DNA of 13,238 bases, taken from contig JAJYKO010000057.1 in NCBI GenBank assembly GCA_021788565.1, positions 1-13,238 of the forward strand, read 5' to 3'. Source of the stretch: Chloroflexota bacterium. Its GTDB lineage: Bacteria; Chloroflexota; UBA6077. Shown piece after piece: positions 12,759 to 13,238 of the stretch. A program made the translations under genes and the position numbers. The notes under the pieces are model-generated. The model made no database searches. It saw only the letters and a program-made list of their open reading frames with translations, and had not been told where the DNA came from. The number at the start of each line of letters is the position of its first letter. The first letter of the stretch is position 1.

Positions 12759-13238
12759 ATGACTGACTTCATAGAGAGTGTCATCAACGCCATCGAGGCG
12801 GGGAGAGGTGTGACCCTCGCGACCATCGTTGGCCCCGCCAGCATGCCTCAAGGTATGCTCGGGCGGAAACTGGTCGTTCATTCGGACGGGCGGGTGGATG
12901 GGACCCTCGGGGTCACTTCACTCGACGAACGGGTTGGCCGCGAACTGCAGAATGCTGGTCCAGCGGCTTCTCCGAGACTCGTCTCCCTCGCGCTCACGAA
13001 GGACGAGGCGAGCAGCCTTGGGGTGGAGCCGAATACCTCTATGCACATCTTCCTGGACGTCATGACCCCACCACCGACTTTGCTGATTGTTGGATCCGGC
13101 CACGTCGCCCAGCCGGTGAGCTCGATCGGCAAGCTGCTCGGGTTCCGCGTCGTGGTGCTGGACGACCGCGAGTCGTTCGCCAATCGGGAGCGCTTCCCCG
13201 ATGCCGACCAGATCCTCGTCGGGGAATTCAGTCAGGAA
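12759..13238 (+). CDS. XdhC-family molybdenum hydroxylase maturation protein (3' truncated by window)
   Basis: Translation from the ATG at 12759 is open for 160 codons to the window edge. GGAGG (12747-12751) is 7 bases upstream. The N-terminal part matches the XdhC/CoxI domain (GRGVTLATIVG, about 15-25). From about residue 108 a Rossmann-type XdhC C-terminal domain begins: TLLIVGSGHVAQPV, KLLGFRVVVLDDRESFA, RFPDADQILVG. XdhC binds the molybdenum cofactor, helps swap its oxo ligand for sulfur with a cysteine desulfurase, and inserts it into the hydroxylase; this fits the desulfurase and mop genes upstream. The usual GSIGGGCVE motif of the first domain is replaced by GTLGVTSLDERV, with no cysteine or GGG. 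The protein is therefore a divergent XdhC whose sulfur-transfer cysteine may be elsewhere or absent. Confidence 0.87.
   Translation, partial: MTDFIESVINAIEAGRGVTLATIVGPASMPQGMLGRKLVVHSDGRVDGTLGVTSLDERVGRELQNAGPAASPRLVSLALTKDEASSLGVEPNTSMHIFLDVMTPPPTLLIVGSGHVAQPVSSIGKLLGFRVVVLDDRESFANRERFPDADQILVGEFSQE

Noticed and set aside
1..13238. CRISPR array, tRNA, rRNA or defence genes
   Set aside because: No regularly spaced repeats, no cloverleaf or rRNA-like sequence and no defence-type proteins were seen on either strand.

Overview
This is a GC-rich bacterial window (I estimate about 60% GC) in which every convincing gene from 472 to the right edge lies on the + strand. They form one long, tightly packed operon or operon pair built around a molybdenum hydroxylase. 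The gene content points to an anaerobe. The large enzyme is very close to the aldehyde oxidoreductase (Mop) of Desulfovibrio gigas, and its neighbours match, in family and almost in order, the set I know from Desulfovibrio vulgaris as DVU_1551 to DVU_1559. No rRNA, tRNA or ribosomal protein gene is present, so I cannot name the phylum. The palindromic repeats would also suit several uncultured high-GC lineages.

Left edge (1-471): the first 101 bases are the start of an IS110-family transposase on the - strand, cut by the window edge. Its upstream non-coding end (about 102-345) is rich in inverted repeats and is where IS110 elements encode their bridge RNA. Outside it lies a palindromic intergenic repeat (346-439) that may have been the insertion target.

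First genes (472-1949): a class V aminotransferase/cysteine desulfurase of the type found beside molybdenum hydroxylases, followed by an unrecognised 104-residue protein. A 203-base gap with a good sigma70-type promoter follows.

Core redox block (2153-8085): mop; a strong intercistronic hairpin; a large FAD/iron-sulfur/CCG-domain electron-transfer protein that seems to lack the usual NAD(P)H-binding domain; a 70-residue CxxC/CxxC redox protein; and a C-GCAxxG-C-C protein. A 72-base imperfect palindrome fills the next gap.

Maturation-like block (8234-13238): a radical SAM protein (TrsS-like), a phenylacetate-CoA-ligase-like adenylating enzyme, a MocA-like nucleotidyltransferase fused to an HD domain, a histidine phosphatase, and a truncated XdhC-family protein. 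These last genes abut or overlap by 4 bases.

Functionally, the desulfurase, MocA-like and XdhC-like genes fit building and sulfurating the molybdopterin-cytosine-dinucleotide cofactor of Mop. The FAD/Fe-S protein and the small redox protein could carry its electrons. The radical SAM, adenylating, C-GCAxxG-C-C and HD proteins have no established job and form the uncharacterised part of the system. The methyltransferase (TrsM, DVU_1556 family) that I would expect between the small redox protein and the C-GCAxxG-C-C protein is absent.
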